48,213 bases of DNA from Acidobacteriota bacterium (GTDB lineage: Bacteria > Acidobacteriota > Terriglobia > Acidiferrales > UBA7541), in NCBI GenBank assembly GCA_003223325.1, contig QHYS01000071.1, positions 1-48,213 of the forward strand, in the 5' to 3' direction. The position numbers were made by a program, and so were the translations under genes. Positions within the stretch are counted from its first letter, which is position 1. Each line of letters opens with the position of its first letter. This document shows, in pieces, positions 25,680 to 34,260 of the stretch. The notes beneath the pieces are model-generated. The model made no database searches. It was given only the letters and a program-made list of their open reading frames with translations, and was not told where the DNA came from.

Positions 25680-26528
25680 CTATCGCTTTTGGGGCCGCAG
25701 ATTATTCCAGTCAGAATCGCTCAACAACTGCCCGACATAGCCGAATTCACTGGCGCCCTGCAGCCACTCTCCGCCATCCATCACGATGACTTCGCCATTG
25801 ACGTGCGTGCAGCCATCGCTCACGAGAAAAGCGGCTAGATTCGCGAACTCCTCAAGCGTCCCAAAGTGTCGGAGCGGAATGCGCGCCAGCGCACGTTGCT
25901 CGAGATCTTTTCGCGGCAGCAGCCGTGAGAATGCGCCCTCGGTGCGAATCGGACCAGGAGCAATCGCATTCAAGCGAATGCCACGCGACCCCCACTCAAC
26001 GGCGAGGCTGGAAGTCAGGGCCAGCACGCCCGCTTTGGCGACGGCGGACGGTACGACGTAAGCCGAGCCACATCCGACTGCCGCATAGGTTGTGGAAACG
26101 TTCAGCACCGTTGCCGGCTGTCCCAACGCCAGCCACCGCCGTCCGCAAGCCAAGATCGAATTCAGTGTGCCATGGAGAATGATGCCCAGCACCGCCTCCC
26201 ACGCGCGTGGAGAGAGCTCCTCGGTACGAGCAATGAAATTGCCGGCAGCGTTGTTCACTAGCACATTCAGCGGCCCGGCATTCCAGATGCTCGCGATCAT
26301 CTGCTCGATAGCATCGCGGTCGCGCACGTCGCAGACAAAACTGCGAATCTCGCGCGGCCCACCGCCAGCCAATTCTCGGCAGGTTTGTTGCAAGACATCG
26401 GCCCGGCGGCCGCAGATGTACACCGCTGCGCCAAGCTGCAAAAAGCGCTCCGCCATGGCGCGGCCGAGGCCAGTCCCGCCTCCGGTGATCAGAATGCGTT
26501 TGCTTTTGAGCAGATCCGCTTGAAACAT
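25680..26528 (-). CDS. SDR-family oxidoreductase, 2,4-dienoyl-CoA reductase-like
   Basis: A 282-residue cytoplasmic short-chain dehydrogenase/reductase. The cofactor-binding ITGGGTGLGRAMA lies at residues 14-26, an Arg in CGRR suggests NADP preference, and NNAAGNF follows. The active-site segment is STTYAAVGCGSAYVVPSAVAKAG, with the spacing of peroxisomal/mitochondrial dienoyl-CoA reductases instead of the classic YxxxK. The end (VNGEVIVMDGGEWL) is standard. Dienoyl-CoA reductases help degrade unsaturated fatty acids. It is divergent from an acyl-CoA ligase gene at 26693, which supports a role in fatty-acid metabolism. AAGGGAG precedes the ATG. Confidence 0.86.
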   Translation of the reverse strand: MFQADLLKSKRILITGGGTGLGRAMAERFLQLGAAVYICGRRADVLQQTCRELAGGGPREIRSFVCDVRDRDAIEQMIASIWNAGPLNVLVNNAAGNFIARTEELSPRAWEAVLGIILHGTLNSILACGRRWLALGQPATVLNVSTTYAAVGCGSAYVVPSAVAKAGVLALTSSLAVEWGSRGIRLNAIAPGPIRTEGAFSRLLPRKDLEQRALARIPLRHFGTLEEFANLAAFLVSDGCTHVNGEVIVMDGGEWLQGASEFGYVGQLLSDSDWNNLRPQKR

Positions 26529-26692
26529 TCGTTACCCCCGCTCCCTTCGATATTTTTTCAACGAGTCGAGCCAATGTGCCATAAGCCGAATTATTTATGA
26601 AGGCCTCGGACCCTCGGACCCGCTTCTCTTGCACTCTTTGCGGGCGTTGACTAAAATTCCGGCTCAAAGGGGTCACGCCGGAGTTCCTGCGC

Positions 26693-28318
26693 ATGAAGAG
26701 CACCATGATGGATTTTCAATTGACGCTTGCGCCTATGCTCGAACGCGCAGCAACCCTGTATCCAGGGGTTGAAATCGTCTCGCGTATGCCGGAACGCAAC
26801 CTGCATCGGCGTACCTATGCGGATTTGGCGAACCGAGCACAGAAGCTCGCTCGCGCGCTGATCGCAGCAGGTTTGCAGCGGAGTGAACGCGTGGCCACGC
26901 TGATGTGGAATCACAGCGTGCACCTGGAGGCGTACTTTGGCGTTCCTCTGGCCGGCGGCGTAATCCACACGCTGAATTTGCGTCTTCCTCCGCAGCAGCT
27001 CGCCTTTATTGCCCGCCATGCGGAAGATCGATTCTTGATCGTCGACGAGGTGCTTCTGCCCTTACTCCAGAAATTCATCTCCGAAGCACCGTTTGAGCGC
27101 GTCTTCGTCCATCGCACCTGCCAAGGCTCGTCCGATCGGTACGAAGACTACGAAGCCCTCCTTGGGGCGGCGCCTGACGATAGTCCCTTGCCGCAGTTGA
27201 GCGAGTATGACGCCGCGGCTATGTGTTACACGTCCGGCACCACAGGCGATCCCAAAGGCGTCGTCTATTCGCATCGCGCGCTGGTGCTGCATTCGCTGGC
27301 ACTGGCGCTGGCAGACTCCTTCGCGATGTCCCACAACGATTCCGTCATGCCGGTCGTGCCTATGTTTCACGTGAATGCCTGGGGCTTCCCCTATGTCGCA
27401 ACGATGGTGGGTGCCAAGCAGGTGCTGCCCGGCCCGCATGTAGACGCGGAAAGCCTTCTCGATTTGTGCGAGCGCGAACAAGTGACTCTTTCGACGGGCG
27501 TGCCGACCGTGTGGATGGCCGTGTGCGCGGCATTGGACAAAGACCCACGGCGCTGGCGCCTCGCACCCGGCTTGCGGCTTGTTGTCGGCGGTTCCGCACC
27601 GGCCGAGTCCGTGATTCGGCGCTTCGATACGCACAACATTCGCTTAATTCACGCGTGGGGCATGACCGAATCAACGCCGATCGCCAGCACCTGCCACCTA
27701 TGCGCGTCGTTGGGAGAAATGTCAGAGGACGAAAAGTACGCGATTCGCGCGACGCAGGGAACTCCTGTGCCATTCGTCCAAGCCAGAGTCATCAACCAGG
27801 ACGGGGCCGTTCCCTGGGATGGCAAGACCATCGGCGAGGTGCAACTGCGTGGGCCGTGGGTAGCGTCGAGCTACTACAACATGCCGGAGCTGAGCGATAA
27901 GTGGACCGAAGACGGCTGGTTGCGCACCGGCGACGTTGTCACCGTGAATAAGCACGGATATTTGCACGTCGTCGACCGCACGAAAGACCTGATCAAGAGC
28001 GGCGGCGAATGGATCAGCTCCGTGGATCTGGAGAATGCCATTGTCGGTTATGCAGGCGTCAGGGAAGCCGCAGTGATTGCGGTTCCGCACCCCAAGTGGG
28101 ATGAGCGCCCGGTTGCGGTCATCGTGGCCAACGAGCCGAGACCCAAACCCGAGGAACTGAACGAATTTCTCGCCAAACGGTTTGCCAAGTGGCAGCTTCC
28201 CGATGCCTACATCTTCGTCGAGGAACTCCCGCACACCTCCACAGGCAAACTGCTGAAAAGCGCCCTACGCGATCGTTACCGGGATTATCTGAACGGACAC
28301 TTCACGATAGCTGATTGA
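26693..28318 (+). CDS. Fatty acid-CoA ligase (AMP-binding enzyme)
   Basis: A 541-residue member of the adenylate-forming superfamily. The P-loop YTSGTTGDPKGVVYSHRA is at about 178-195, an aromatic/Gly motif AWGMTESTP at about 322, and the TGD motif plus hinge DRTKDLIKSGGEWIS at about 405-435. The catalytic C-terminal lysine lies in TSTGKLLKSALR. The layout matches medium- or long-chain fatty acid-CoA ligases, which activate acids as acyl-AMP and then acyl-CoA. Two closely spaced in-frame starts exist (26693 and 26708); the first is better placed behind GGAG. The dienoyl-CoA-reductase-like gene is divergent across a short shared promoter region. Confidence 0.9.
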   Translation: MKSTMMDFQLTLAPMLERAATLYPGVEIVSRMPERNLHRRTYADLANRAQKLARALIAAGLQRSERVATLMWNHSVHLEAYFGVPLAGGVIHTLNLRLPPQQLAFIARHAEDRFLIVDEVLLPLLQKFISEAPFERVFVHRTCQGSSDRYEDYEALLGAAPDDSPLPQLSEYDAAAMCYTSGTTGDPKGVVYSHRALVLHSLALALADSFAMSHNDSVMPVVPMFHVNAWGFPYVATMVGAKQVLPGPHVDAESLLDLCEREQVTLSTGVPTVWMAVCAALDKDPRRWRLAPGLRLVVGGSAPAESVIRRFDTHNIRLIHAWGMTESTPIASTCHLCASLGEMSEDEKYAIRATQGTPVPFVQARVINQDGAVPWDGKTIGEVQLRGPWVASSYYNMPELSDKWTEDGWLRTGDVVTVNKHGYLHVVDRTKDLIKSGGEWISSVDLENAIVGYAGVREAAVIAVPHPKWDERPVAVIVANEPRPKPEELNEFLAKRFAKWQLPDAYIFVEELPHTSTGKLLKSALRDRYRDYLNGHFTIAD

Positions 28319-28383
28319 CCCGCGCCCAAACTAATAGCTGCTGTCGCAATCGTTAATCTAGCATCTAGCTGAACCCGTGCAAA

Positions 28384-28650
28384 TCACGCCTCCGAAGATC
28401 CGCCCGTCAACTGGGCGAGCAATTTCCCCATTTTGCTCCAGTTTAGTTCGCCCAAACCCTGGCGCAGGCGTTCCTGCGCGCGTTGCCAATAACGTCTAGA
28501 TTGCCCCAACTTCACGCTCCCAGACGGGTCAGCCGCAGGAGCCGCTCTCGCCGGTCGCTACAATGACATTAACAAGGTGTATTGCGTAAGCTCCAGTTCG
28601 GTCGCTCGAAGCTCCCGTTTATACATCCTCGTTACAGCCCGAGCTGGGCG
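28384..28650 (-). pseudogene. MarR-family regulator, decayed
   Basis: Pieces of one MarR-type repressor are found in order on the minus strand but in different frames. Near 28626 is AVTRMYKRELRATELELTQYTLLMSL, an N-terminal helix pair. Then, after a stop and a frame change at about 28556, DRRERLLRLTRLG (the wing end) appears. A further shift gives KLGQSRRYWQRAQERL and GLGELNWSKMGKLLAQL, ending at a TGA at 28384-28386. The DNA-binding helix-turn-helix, roughly 60 residues, is missing. A small insertion also seems to break the sequence upstream of AVTRMY. Several independent lesions make true decay more likely here than at the other broken genes. A palindrome lies just upstream. Confidence 0.65.
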
Positions 28651-28668
28651 GCTCTATTTTCAGATTAG

Positions 28669-28680
28669 ATGTATATACAT
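28669..28680. promoter_or_regulatory. Palindrome ATGTATATACAT, candidate MarR operator
   Basis: A perfect 12-bp inverted repeat, flanked by further A/T (AGATGTATATACATATAT), stands out in a GC-rich region. It lies about 45 bases upstream of the decayed MarR start and between that gene and the divergent oxidoreductase at 28914. MarR repressors commonly bind such palindromes next to their own promoters, so this is its likely former operator. It could also be part of a promoter. Apart from this and the MarR pieces, the 28319-28913 spacer shows nothing I recognise. Confidence 0.5.
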
Positions 28681-28913
28681 ATATAGTGAAAGTCAACCAG
28701 GCGATCTCGTGACTTAAGCGCCACAGCTTATTGGCCCTTTCTCGCCCAGAGGGTGGGCCACACTATTTCTGGTCCTGGACGAAGGTGCGCGGCACTCGGG
28801 ATATGATGGAGTACGCAGAGTCAGTGAGGGCGCCCGGCCGCTGCGGCTTGCCTGGCGGACGAATCAGCCAGAGAAAGCTGTGAAGGATCGTTCATCGAAG
28901 GGCGCCGAAGCTC

Positions 28914-30338
28914 ATGCCCTTTTCCCGCCAAGAATACGACGCGGTCGTGATTGGCAGCGGACCGAACGGGCTGTCTGCCGGGATCACCATCGCGGAAGCC
29001 GGCCGCGCCGTTCTATTGATCGAGGGGCAGGAAACCATCGGAGGCGGCGTGCGCTCGGCGGAATTGACGCTGCCCGGTTTCCTGCACGACGTCTGCTCTT
29101 CTGTTTACCCCATGGCCGTGTGGTCGCCCTTCTTTCGACGCCTGCCGCTTGCGCAATACGGCTTGGAATGGGTTCATCCTGTGGCGCCTCTAGCTCATCC
29201 TCTCGATGATGGCTCCACCGTAATTCTCGAACGCTCCCTCGAGCAAACCGCGCAGAATCTCGGCGCCGACGCCGGACGTTACGTTCGGCTTATGGGGCCG
29301 CTCCTTTCCGCATGGCCGAGACTCGAGTCCAGCGTACAAAGTCCTTTCAGCATTCCAGCGCATCCTCTCGCAGCGATGCGTTTCGGATTTTCCGTGCTCC
29401 GTTCCGCTTCGAGCGTGGCCAAGCATGCCTTTCGCGGCGAGCGGGCCCGCGCGCTCGTCGCAGGTCTGGCCGCACATGCCGTGTTGCCCCTGGAACGCGT
29501 CCCCAGCGCCGCTTTCGGCCTCGTTCTGGGAATCATCGCACATACACAAGGCTGGCCCTTTGCGCGCGGCGGCTCACAAAATATCGCCCATGCACTCGCG
29601 AAGCATCTGGCGTCGTTGGGTGGCGAAATTGTTACAGGCATGCCGGTTGCGTCGCTCGAGCAGCTTCCTCGTGCTCGCGCCTTCCTCTGCGACATCACGC
29701 CACGACAGCTTCTAACCATCGCGGGCTCGCGAGTCCCTGCCGGCTTCCGCGGCAAACTAGAGAGCTACCAATATGGCCCCGGCGTTTGCAAACTCGATTG
29801 GGCGCTCGACGGGCCCATTCCGTGGAAGGCCCGAGAATGCGGTCGTGCCGGGACGGTTCACTTGGGAGGCACCTTCGCAGAAATTGCCTACTCCGAACGC
29901 GACGCTTGGTGCGGAAGACATTCCGAGCGGCCGTTTGTGCTGCTCGCACAACCGACGCTCTTCGACAGCACTCGCGCTCCCGCGGGGAAACACACGGCCT
30001 GGGCATATTGCCATGTGCCAAACGGATCCACTCTGGATATGACGGATGCGATCGAGAAGCAGATCGAACGATTTGCGCCCGGTTTCCGCAGGCGTATCCT
30101 GAAACGAAGCGTGCGGGTGGCCGCCAGCCTCGAAGGCTACAATCCGAATTTGATCGGAGGCGATATCGGCGGCGGAGTGGCGGATTTGCGACAGTTCCTG
30201 CTGCGGCCGACGCGTCAGTTCTACCGCACTCCGGCGAAAGGAATTTATTTGTGCTCGTCGTCGACGCCGCCGGGACCGGGGGTGCACGGTCTGTGCGGCC
30301 ATCTGGCGGCACGCGCGGCGTTGAAGGATCTCTTCTGA
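28914..30338 (+). CDS. FAD-dependent oxidoreductase, CrtI/PYROXD2-like
   Basis: A 474-residue flavoprotein. The dinucleotide-binding motif is at residues 8-30 (YDAVVIGSGPNGLSAGI), followed by the acidic LLIEGQETIGGGVRS that closes the FAD site as in phytoene desaturase and PYROXD2-like proteins. The C-terminus has IYLCSSSTPPGPGVHGLCGH, the usual last FAD-contact segment. There is no signal peptide. Phytoene desaturases have carotenoid genes nearby and none are visible here, so the broad name is safer. The start codon is preceded only by a weak purine stretch. The next gene begins nine bases downstream. Confidence 0.85.
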   Translation: MPFSRQEYDAVVIGSGPNGLSAGITIAEAGRAVLLIEGQETIGGGVRSAELTLPGFLHDVCSSVYPMAVWSPFFRRLPLAQYGLEWVHPVAPLAHPLDDGSTVILERSLEQTAQNLGADAGRYVRLMGPLLSAWPRLESSVQSPFSIPAHPLAAMRFGFSVLRSASSVAKHAFRGERARALVAGLAAHAVLPLERVPSAAFGLVLGIIAHTQGWPFARGGSQNIAHALAKHLASLGGEIVTGMPVASLEQLPRARAFLCDITPRQLLTIAGSRVPAGFRGKLESYQYGPGVCKLDWALDGPIPWKARECGRAGTVHLGGTFAEIAYSERDAWCGRHSERPFVLLAQPTLFDSTRAPAGKHTAWAYCHVPNGSTLDMTDAIEKQIERFAPGFRRRILKRSVRVAASLEGYNPNLIGGDIGGGVADLRQFLLRPTRQFYRTPAKGIYLCSSSTPPGPGVHGLCGHLAARAALKDLF

Positions 30339-30347
30339 GGGGCTTTC

Positions 30348-30773
30348 GTGCAGCCTAAAACACTCTTGGCATGGATCGCCGGCCTGGCCGCGATTTTATA
30401 TGCAGGCGATTTCGTGTGGTTCGAATACCGGATGCGAAATGTCAAACTCAACGATCCGCTCGAGACGGTCACGTTCTTTTACGCCACCGCGATGAAAAAT
30501 GGCAAAGTCGAAGTTTTTTACGATCAGCCCCAAACGCAAACCTGCGTTCACTCGATTTTCCCGCTCAGCGGGTACACGCCGTGCTGGCGATTCAATCGCT
30601 CCGGCATCCAACGCGTCTCGCTCTTCATTACGCCGGCCCGAGGCCTTCGCGCAGCGCGCAATTACTTCGCGGGCTGCACGGAACCGGCAGAAAGCGGTAT
30701 CCTGCGCGCCGATGCAGCGACAGCGATGGAGCGCGTGCCGTTCTTCCCTACCGAGCGCACCGCAAAGAAATGA
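30348..30773 (+). CDS. Small membrane-anchored hypothetical protein
   Basis: A 141-residue protein starting at GTG, nine bases after the oxidoreductase, so probably in its operon. Residues 5-22 form a single membrane anchor (LLAWIAGLAAILYAGDFVWF). The region to about residue 90 is well structured and includes NGKVEVFYDQPQTQTCVHSIFPLSGYTPCW, with two cysteines. I recall similar small proteins in Acidobacteriota but cannot name the family. The C-terminal part, after about residue 95, overlaps the convergent M28 peptidase gene by 112 bases, which is long for two real genes; a shorter natural end may have been lost. The function is unknown. Confidence 0.6.
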   Translation: MQPKTLLAWIAGLAAILYAGDFVWFEYRMRNVKLNDPLETVTFFYATAMKNGKVEVFYDQPQTQTCVHSIFPLSGYTPCWRFNRSGIQRVSLFITPARGLRAARNYFAGCTEPAESGILRADAATAMERVPFFPTERTAKK

Positions 30774-32071
30774 TTATCCGTGGATACCCCCTTTAACGCC
30801 GTTTCTCTCGCGCTAGTAACAAACTGAAAGACCTGCCAGCGCGGTTCGGTCGTCTCGCGCCATAGGATCTCGAAGCCGGCGCGCTGGGAATCCTCTTCGG
30901 CGTTCCAGATAATCTTCGCATCGGGCGTAACGCCACCGCCGAGTTTTACGCCTGTGGGAACGGCGGGCGCGAGGGCAAGCTGGCGAAGCGGTTCAGCATT
31001 TGCGCGCGCAACATTTCCGGCAAATTCCAGGTTCAAGTATTTGACTTGATCGCCGTATTCCACGCCATCTTCCGTTCGCGGCGTCTGATGCTGGTGGCGA
31101 TAATCCTCGAGTGGCTCCGTGAATCGCACTGCGGGAAGACCGGCCAAGTAAAAAGGCTCATGGTCGCCGCCACGTTCCACGCGATCCAGAGCAAAAACCA
31201 GGCGAATCGCCTCGCGGCCGTCAATCTCCTCGATGGCGCGGGCCAGTTCTCGCGAGGGCGAATCGGCGTCGTCTTGCTCGCCGCCACCGGAAAAGAGCCT
31301 GATGCGGTGGGGCGCGCCGGGTGCGGGATCGGCGCCCACGATGTCATTGTCCAGCATGCCTCCCACGGTGTAGCCCTGTTGCTGCGCCCAGGACAGCATG
31401 CGCTCCGCGCCGTAGAGATATTGTTCTTCACCCGAAACCGCAGCGAAAAGCAGCGTAGCGCGATACCCACCCGTACCCGGGCTCATGCGGCTCAGCAGTC
31501 GCGCGCATTCCAGACTTACAGCGACCCCTGAAGCGTCATCATCCGCTCCGGGTGAGTCCAGATTTGGGTCCATGACGTCGGAAGCGCGGGAGTCGAAATG
31601 TCCCGAGACGATGAACACGGTTTTCGCAAGCTGAGGATCGGCTCCCGGCAGGATGCCGTAGACATTTTCCATCCGTGCGGGCTTGTTCTTGGTTCGCGTG
31701 CCGCTCGCCTCGAACTTGTCAATGGTGACTTGCAATCTGCCCGCAGAGTTCTTGGCAATTTCATTCAGGCGCGCCACGATGCGATCGCGGCCACATCCCA
31801 CGCCGCGTTTGGGATCGGTCCACGACGAAAGCGAATTGCGCGTTCCGCAGGCCACTAGCTGCTCGATCACACTACGCATCCCCGCTTCGTCCACTTCCCG
31901 GCTCGAGATAGCTCCCGCCGGACGCACCACAAGCTTTGGAGCGGGCTTGCCTTGCGCAGGCTCTGGCGGGTCTTTCTGCGCACGCAAAATACCCGATGAG
32001 GCCATGACCAAAACCACGGACGTGAGGGCGAGTGCTGCGAACCTTCGTGCCGATCTTCTTCGGGTTGTCAT
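30662..32071 (-). CDS. Secreted M28-family zinc peptidase
   Basis: From ATG 32071, preceded by GAGAGGG, the protein has 469 residues; the frame is open further upstream but those codons lie inside the glycosyltransferase gene. A twin-Arg-rich N-terminus (TTRRRSARRF) precedes a hydrophobic signal segment. The peptidase core has the M28 zinc ligands in order: His in VSGHFDSR, Asp in GADDDASG, the Glu pair in VSGEEQ, Asp in DNDIVG and His in HQHQTPRTEDG. A fibronectin-like C-terminal domain (GFEILWRETTEPRWQ, DNHFFAVRSVGKNG) follows. Such enzymes are aminopeptidases that act outside the cytoplasm. It lies 20 bases after the glycosyltransferase stop. Confidence 0.88.
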   Translation of the reverse strand: MTTRRRSARRFAALALTSVVLVMASSGILRAQKDPPEPAQGKPAPKLVVRPAGAISSREVDEAGMRSVIEQLVACGTRNSLSSWTDPKRGVGCGRDRIVARLNEIAKNSAGRLQVTIDKFEASGTRTKNKPARMENVYGILPGADPQLAKTVFIVSGHFDSRASDVMDPNLDSPGADDDASGVAVSLECARLLSRMSPGTGGYRATLLFAAVSGEEQYLYGAERMLSWAQQQGYTVGGMLDNDIVGADPAPGAPHRIRLFSGGGEQDDADSPSRELARAIEEIDGREAIRLVFALDRVERGGDHEPFYLAGLPAVRFTEPLEDYRHQHQTPRTEDGVEYGDQVKYLNLEFAGNVARANAEPLRQLALAPAVPTGVKLGGGVTPDAKIIWNAEEDSQRAGFEILWRETTEPRWQVFQFVTSARETALKGVSTDNHFFAVRSVGKNGTRSIAVAASARRIPLSAGSVQPAK

Positions 32072-32091
32072 TATGCCCTCTCGGGCACAGC

Positions 32092-33141
32092 CTAAACCGA
32101 GCTCACCGTTTCCTGCCCGGCGTAACGCCGCCTCGGGGCCGAAGATGAATCCAGCGGACGAACCTCCGGCCGGGACATCTGCTCCTCGATCTTGCGCAGG
32201 ACTTCGGCGAAAGTGCGCTGCTGCTTTTTTTGCCATTGGGCTCGCCGCGCCTGTACTTTATCCCAAAGCGCCGACGCCTGCACAAACGCCTCCCAATACT
32301 CGATCCGGCCGAGAAATGGGCGGCTTAGGAGCTTCGCACCGACGCCCAACGCGTGGGCCGCCTCCTGCCTACGCGTATCCAGGTGCAGCCAATGGGTCAG
32401 CAGCCGGTTGCGTTCATAAACGGCAGTGGACCGCCGGCGCGACACCTGCGAACCAATGGTCGAGGAAAACTGATGCCAAATGGCGCTGCCCGGCTCGTAG
32501 CGCAGCTCCAATCCTTGTTTCCAGGCGCGCACAGAAAGCTCTACGTCTTCCCAGCCGTACGGCGCAAACATTTCCTCAAAACCGCCGAGAGCCAGAAATT
32601 TCTCGCGGTCGAATAGCGATGAACCGCCGGTCGTGTACAGCGTGATCAGCGGCTGCGTTGGAGCAGGCGGCCAAGGAACAAAAAAACGTGAATGCACGCC
32701 GAGAAAGCCGCGCCGAAATCTGCCGCGTTGTCCAGCGCCGCGCAGCACGCCGGTGGCGAAGTCGTAGGCATTACCGGTCGCGGCGAAGACAATGGGATCG
32801 CGAAAGTGCGCGGCCAGCAGCGGCAGCGTCGTCGTCCTCAGCGCGACGTCGTTGTTGACCAGGTATACGAGCGAGAAACGCGCGGCCTGCACACCGCGAT
32901 TCGCCGTCGGCGCAAAACCTTGCTGGCGCGCGCTGCTCTCGAAGCGCAACGCCGGCCAACGCGTCCGTAGCCATGATTCGCTGTCGTCGGTGCTGGCATC
33001 GTCAGCAACAAGAACTTCGGTTGGCTGGCCGCACGTACCCTCGAAAGCGCGGGCCGCATCAATTATGCTGGGCAAAAATCTCTCGAGTAACGCGCGGCCG
33101 TTCCAGTTGGTGACAACGATGCTGAGCCCAGCAGCGCTCAA
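32092..33141 (-). CDS. Family 2 glycosyltransferase
   Basis: A GT-A type glycosyltransferase. I place the start at TTG 33141, which overlaps the stop of the upstream methyltransferase by four bases (TTGA) and puts the conserved LSIVVTNWNG at the N-terminus, giving 349 residues. The frame is open to an ATG at 33225 but that part overlaps the preceding gene. Motifs are VADDASTDDS (nucleotide binding), YLVNNDVAL (DxD-like site), TTGGSSLFDREKFLALGGF and the acceptor-side YGWEDVELSVRAWKQG. A C-terminal helical tail follows. Family members add sugars to cell-surface polysaccharide or lipid acceptors. The donor and acceptor are unknown. Confidence 0.85.
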   Translation of the reverse strand: MSAAGLSIVVTNWNGRALLERFLPSIIDAARAFEGTCGQPTEVLVADDASTDDSESWLRTRWPALRFESSARQQGFAPTANRGVQAARFSLVYLVNNDVALRTTTLPLLAAHFRDPIVFAATGNAYDFATGVLRGAGQRGRFRRGFLGVHSRFFVPWPPAPTQPLITLYTTGGSSLFDREKFLALGGFEEMFAPYGWEDVELSVRAWKQGLELRYEPGSAIWHQFSSTIGSQVSRRRSTAVYERNRLLTHWLHLDTRRQEAAHALGVGAKLLSRPFLGRIEYWEAFVQASALWDKVQARRAQWQKKQQRTFAEVLRKIEEQMSRPEVRPLDSSSAPRRRYAGQETVSSV

Positions 33142-34044
33142 TTGAAAAATCCCGCCGCTTCCGCTGAGACCCGTTCTGCGCAGACCTGCAGCGACGATCC
33201 ACCGCCCCACCGTGTGCTGATCCACTCCCAGGGATGCAAAAACGGCTTCACCGAGTAGTAGCGCAGGCGCCCTCCGCGCGGGCCATGAAGCCGGGTCAGG
33301 CGTTTCAGCAGGCTGTGCTTGAGCGCATGATAATTCTCCGGGCCGCTGCGATCTTCCATGACGCGAACGCTAAATCCACAACCGTCTAGAAGTCGCGTCA
33401 GCGTCTCGCGCGTGTAATGGCAGAGGTGATGAGGCAAGGACAGCCCGAACCAATCGTCTCCGAAATGGTGGGCTTGATAGCCCCCGAAATTCGGCAACCC
33501 AATCAAGATGATCCCGCCAGGGCGCAGCAGCCGCCCAACCTCTTGCAGGACTGCGCGGGGATTGGGCAGATGCTCGAGCGAATCCCAAAAGGTGACGACG
33601 TCGAACTTTCCCGAAGGCAATCCGGCGGCGATGAGCTCAGTATTCAGAACTCGATCCGCTCCCAGAGAGTGCGCCGCTTCCCGATAAGGGAAAGGCATGG
33701 GCTCGATTCCGTATCGATCCCATCGCTTCGGATCAAGGGCGCGCAAGAAAAACCCGAGCCCGCATCCGACGTCCAGGACACTTCTCTGCGGCCTCGATTC
33801 CGCCCCAATATTCCTCCGCGTAATACGCCTCGAGCTCTCGCGGCGCGAGCTGCGGCTCGGTCCTGACCAAACCACAGGCGGCACAGCGCCAGAGAAGAAA
33901 TGGCAGGGCCGCGCCCGGACCGTCAATTCTCTTCTCCAGGACCGGTTGTGCGTCCCTCGAGCCGCAGAGCGCACAGGCCAGCCGTTGCGTGACTGACGAT
34001 GCACGCATCTCTTCGTGGGAATTTTCGTATCTGTGCGTCTTCAT
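33138..34044 (-). pseudogene. SAM-dependent methyltransferase with N-terminal zinc-ribbon, internal deletion and frameshift
   Basis: The N-terminal part, from ATG 34044, has a four-Cys zinc ribbon: LACALCGSRDA, then WRCAACGLVRTEP and AYYAEEYWGG. At about 33790 the frame changes. The methyltransferase core then runs in another frame: VLDVGCGLGFFL (SAM motif I), VVTFWDSLEHLPNP, LLRPGGIILIGLPNFGG, to a TGA at 33138-33140. In intact relatives about 30 or more residues join the YWGG block to motif I, and these are absent. Relatives methylate sugars or cell-surface components. It overlaps the next gene, a GT2 glycosyltransferase, by four bases, consistent with a surface polysaccharide operon. Confidence 0.78.
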
Positions 34045-34260
34045 TCCTAGGGGATTCGCGTGCTTGCTAATGGGCGCGCGCGGAAAATTATAGCGAATCG
34101 AAAACCCTTGCCCGGCCATTTCCCTGGTGACACGGGATCGTGGCGGATGCAATTGACGTTTCGCCGACTTTCGCTAGTTCTTCGCCTTGCATTCGCCGCC
34201 GGCACTCCTTAACCTTACAGACTCGCTGTTCGCGCGAAGTTCGCATTGCGGAGGTAGTTC

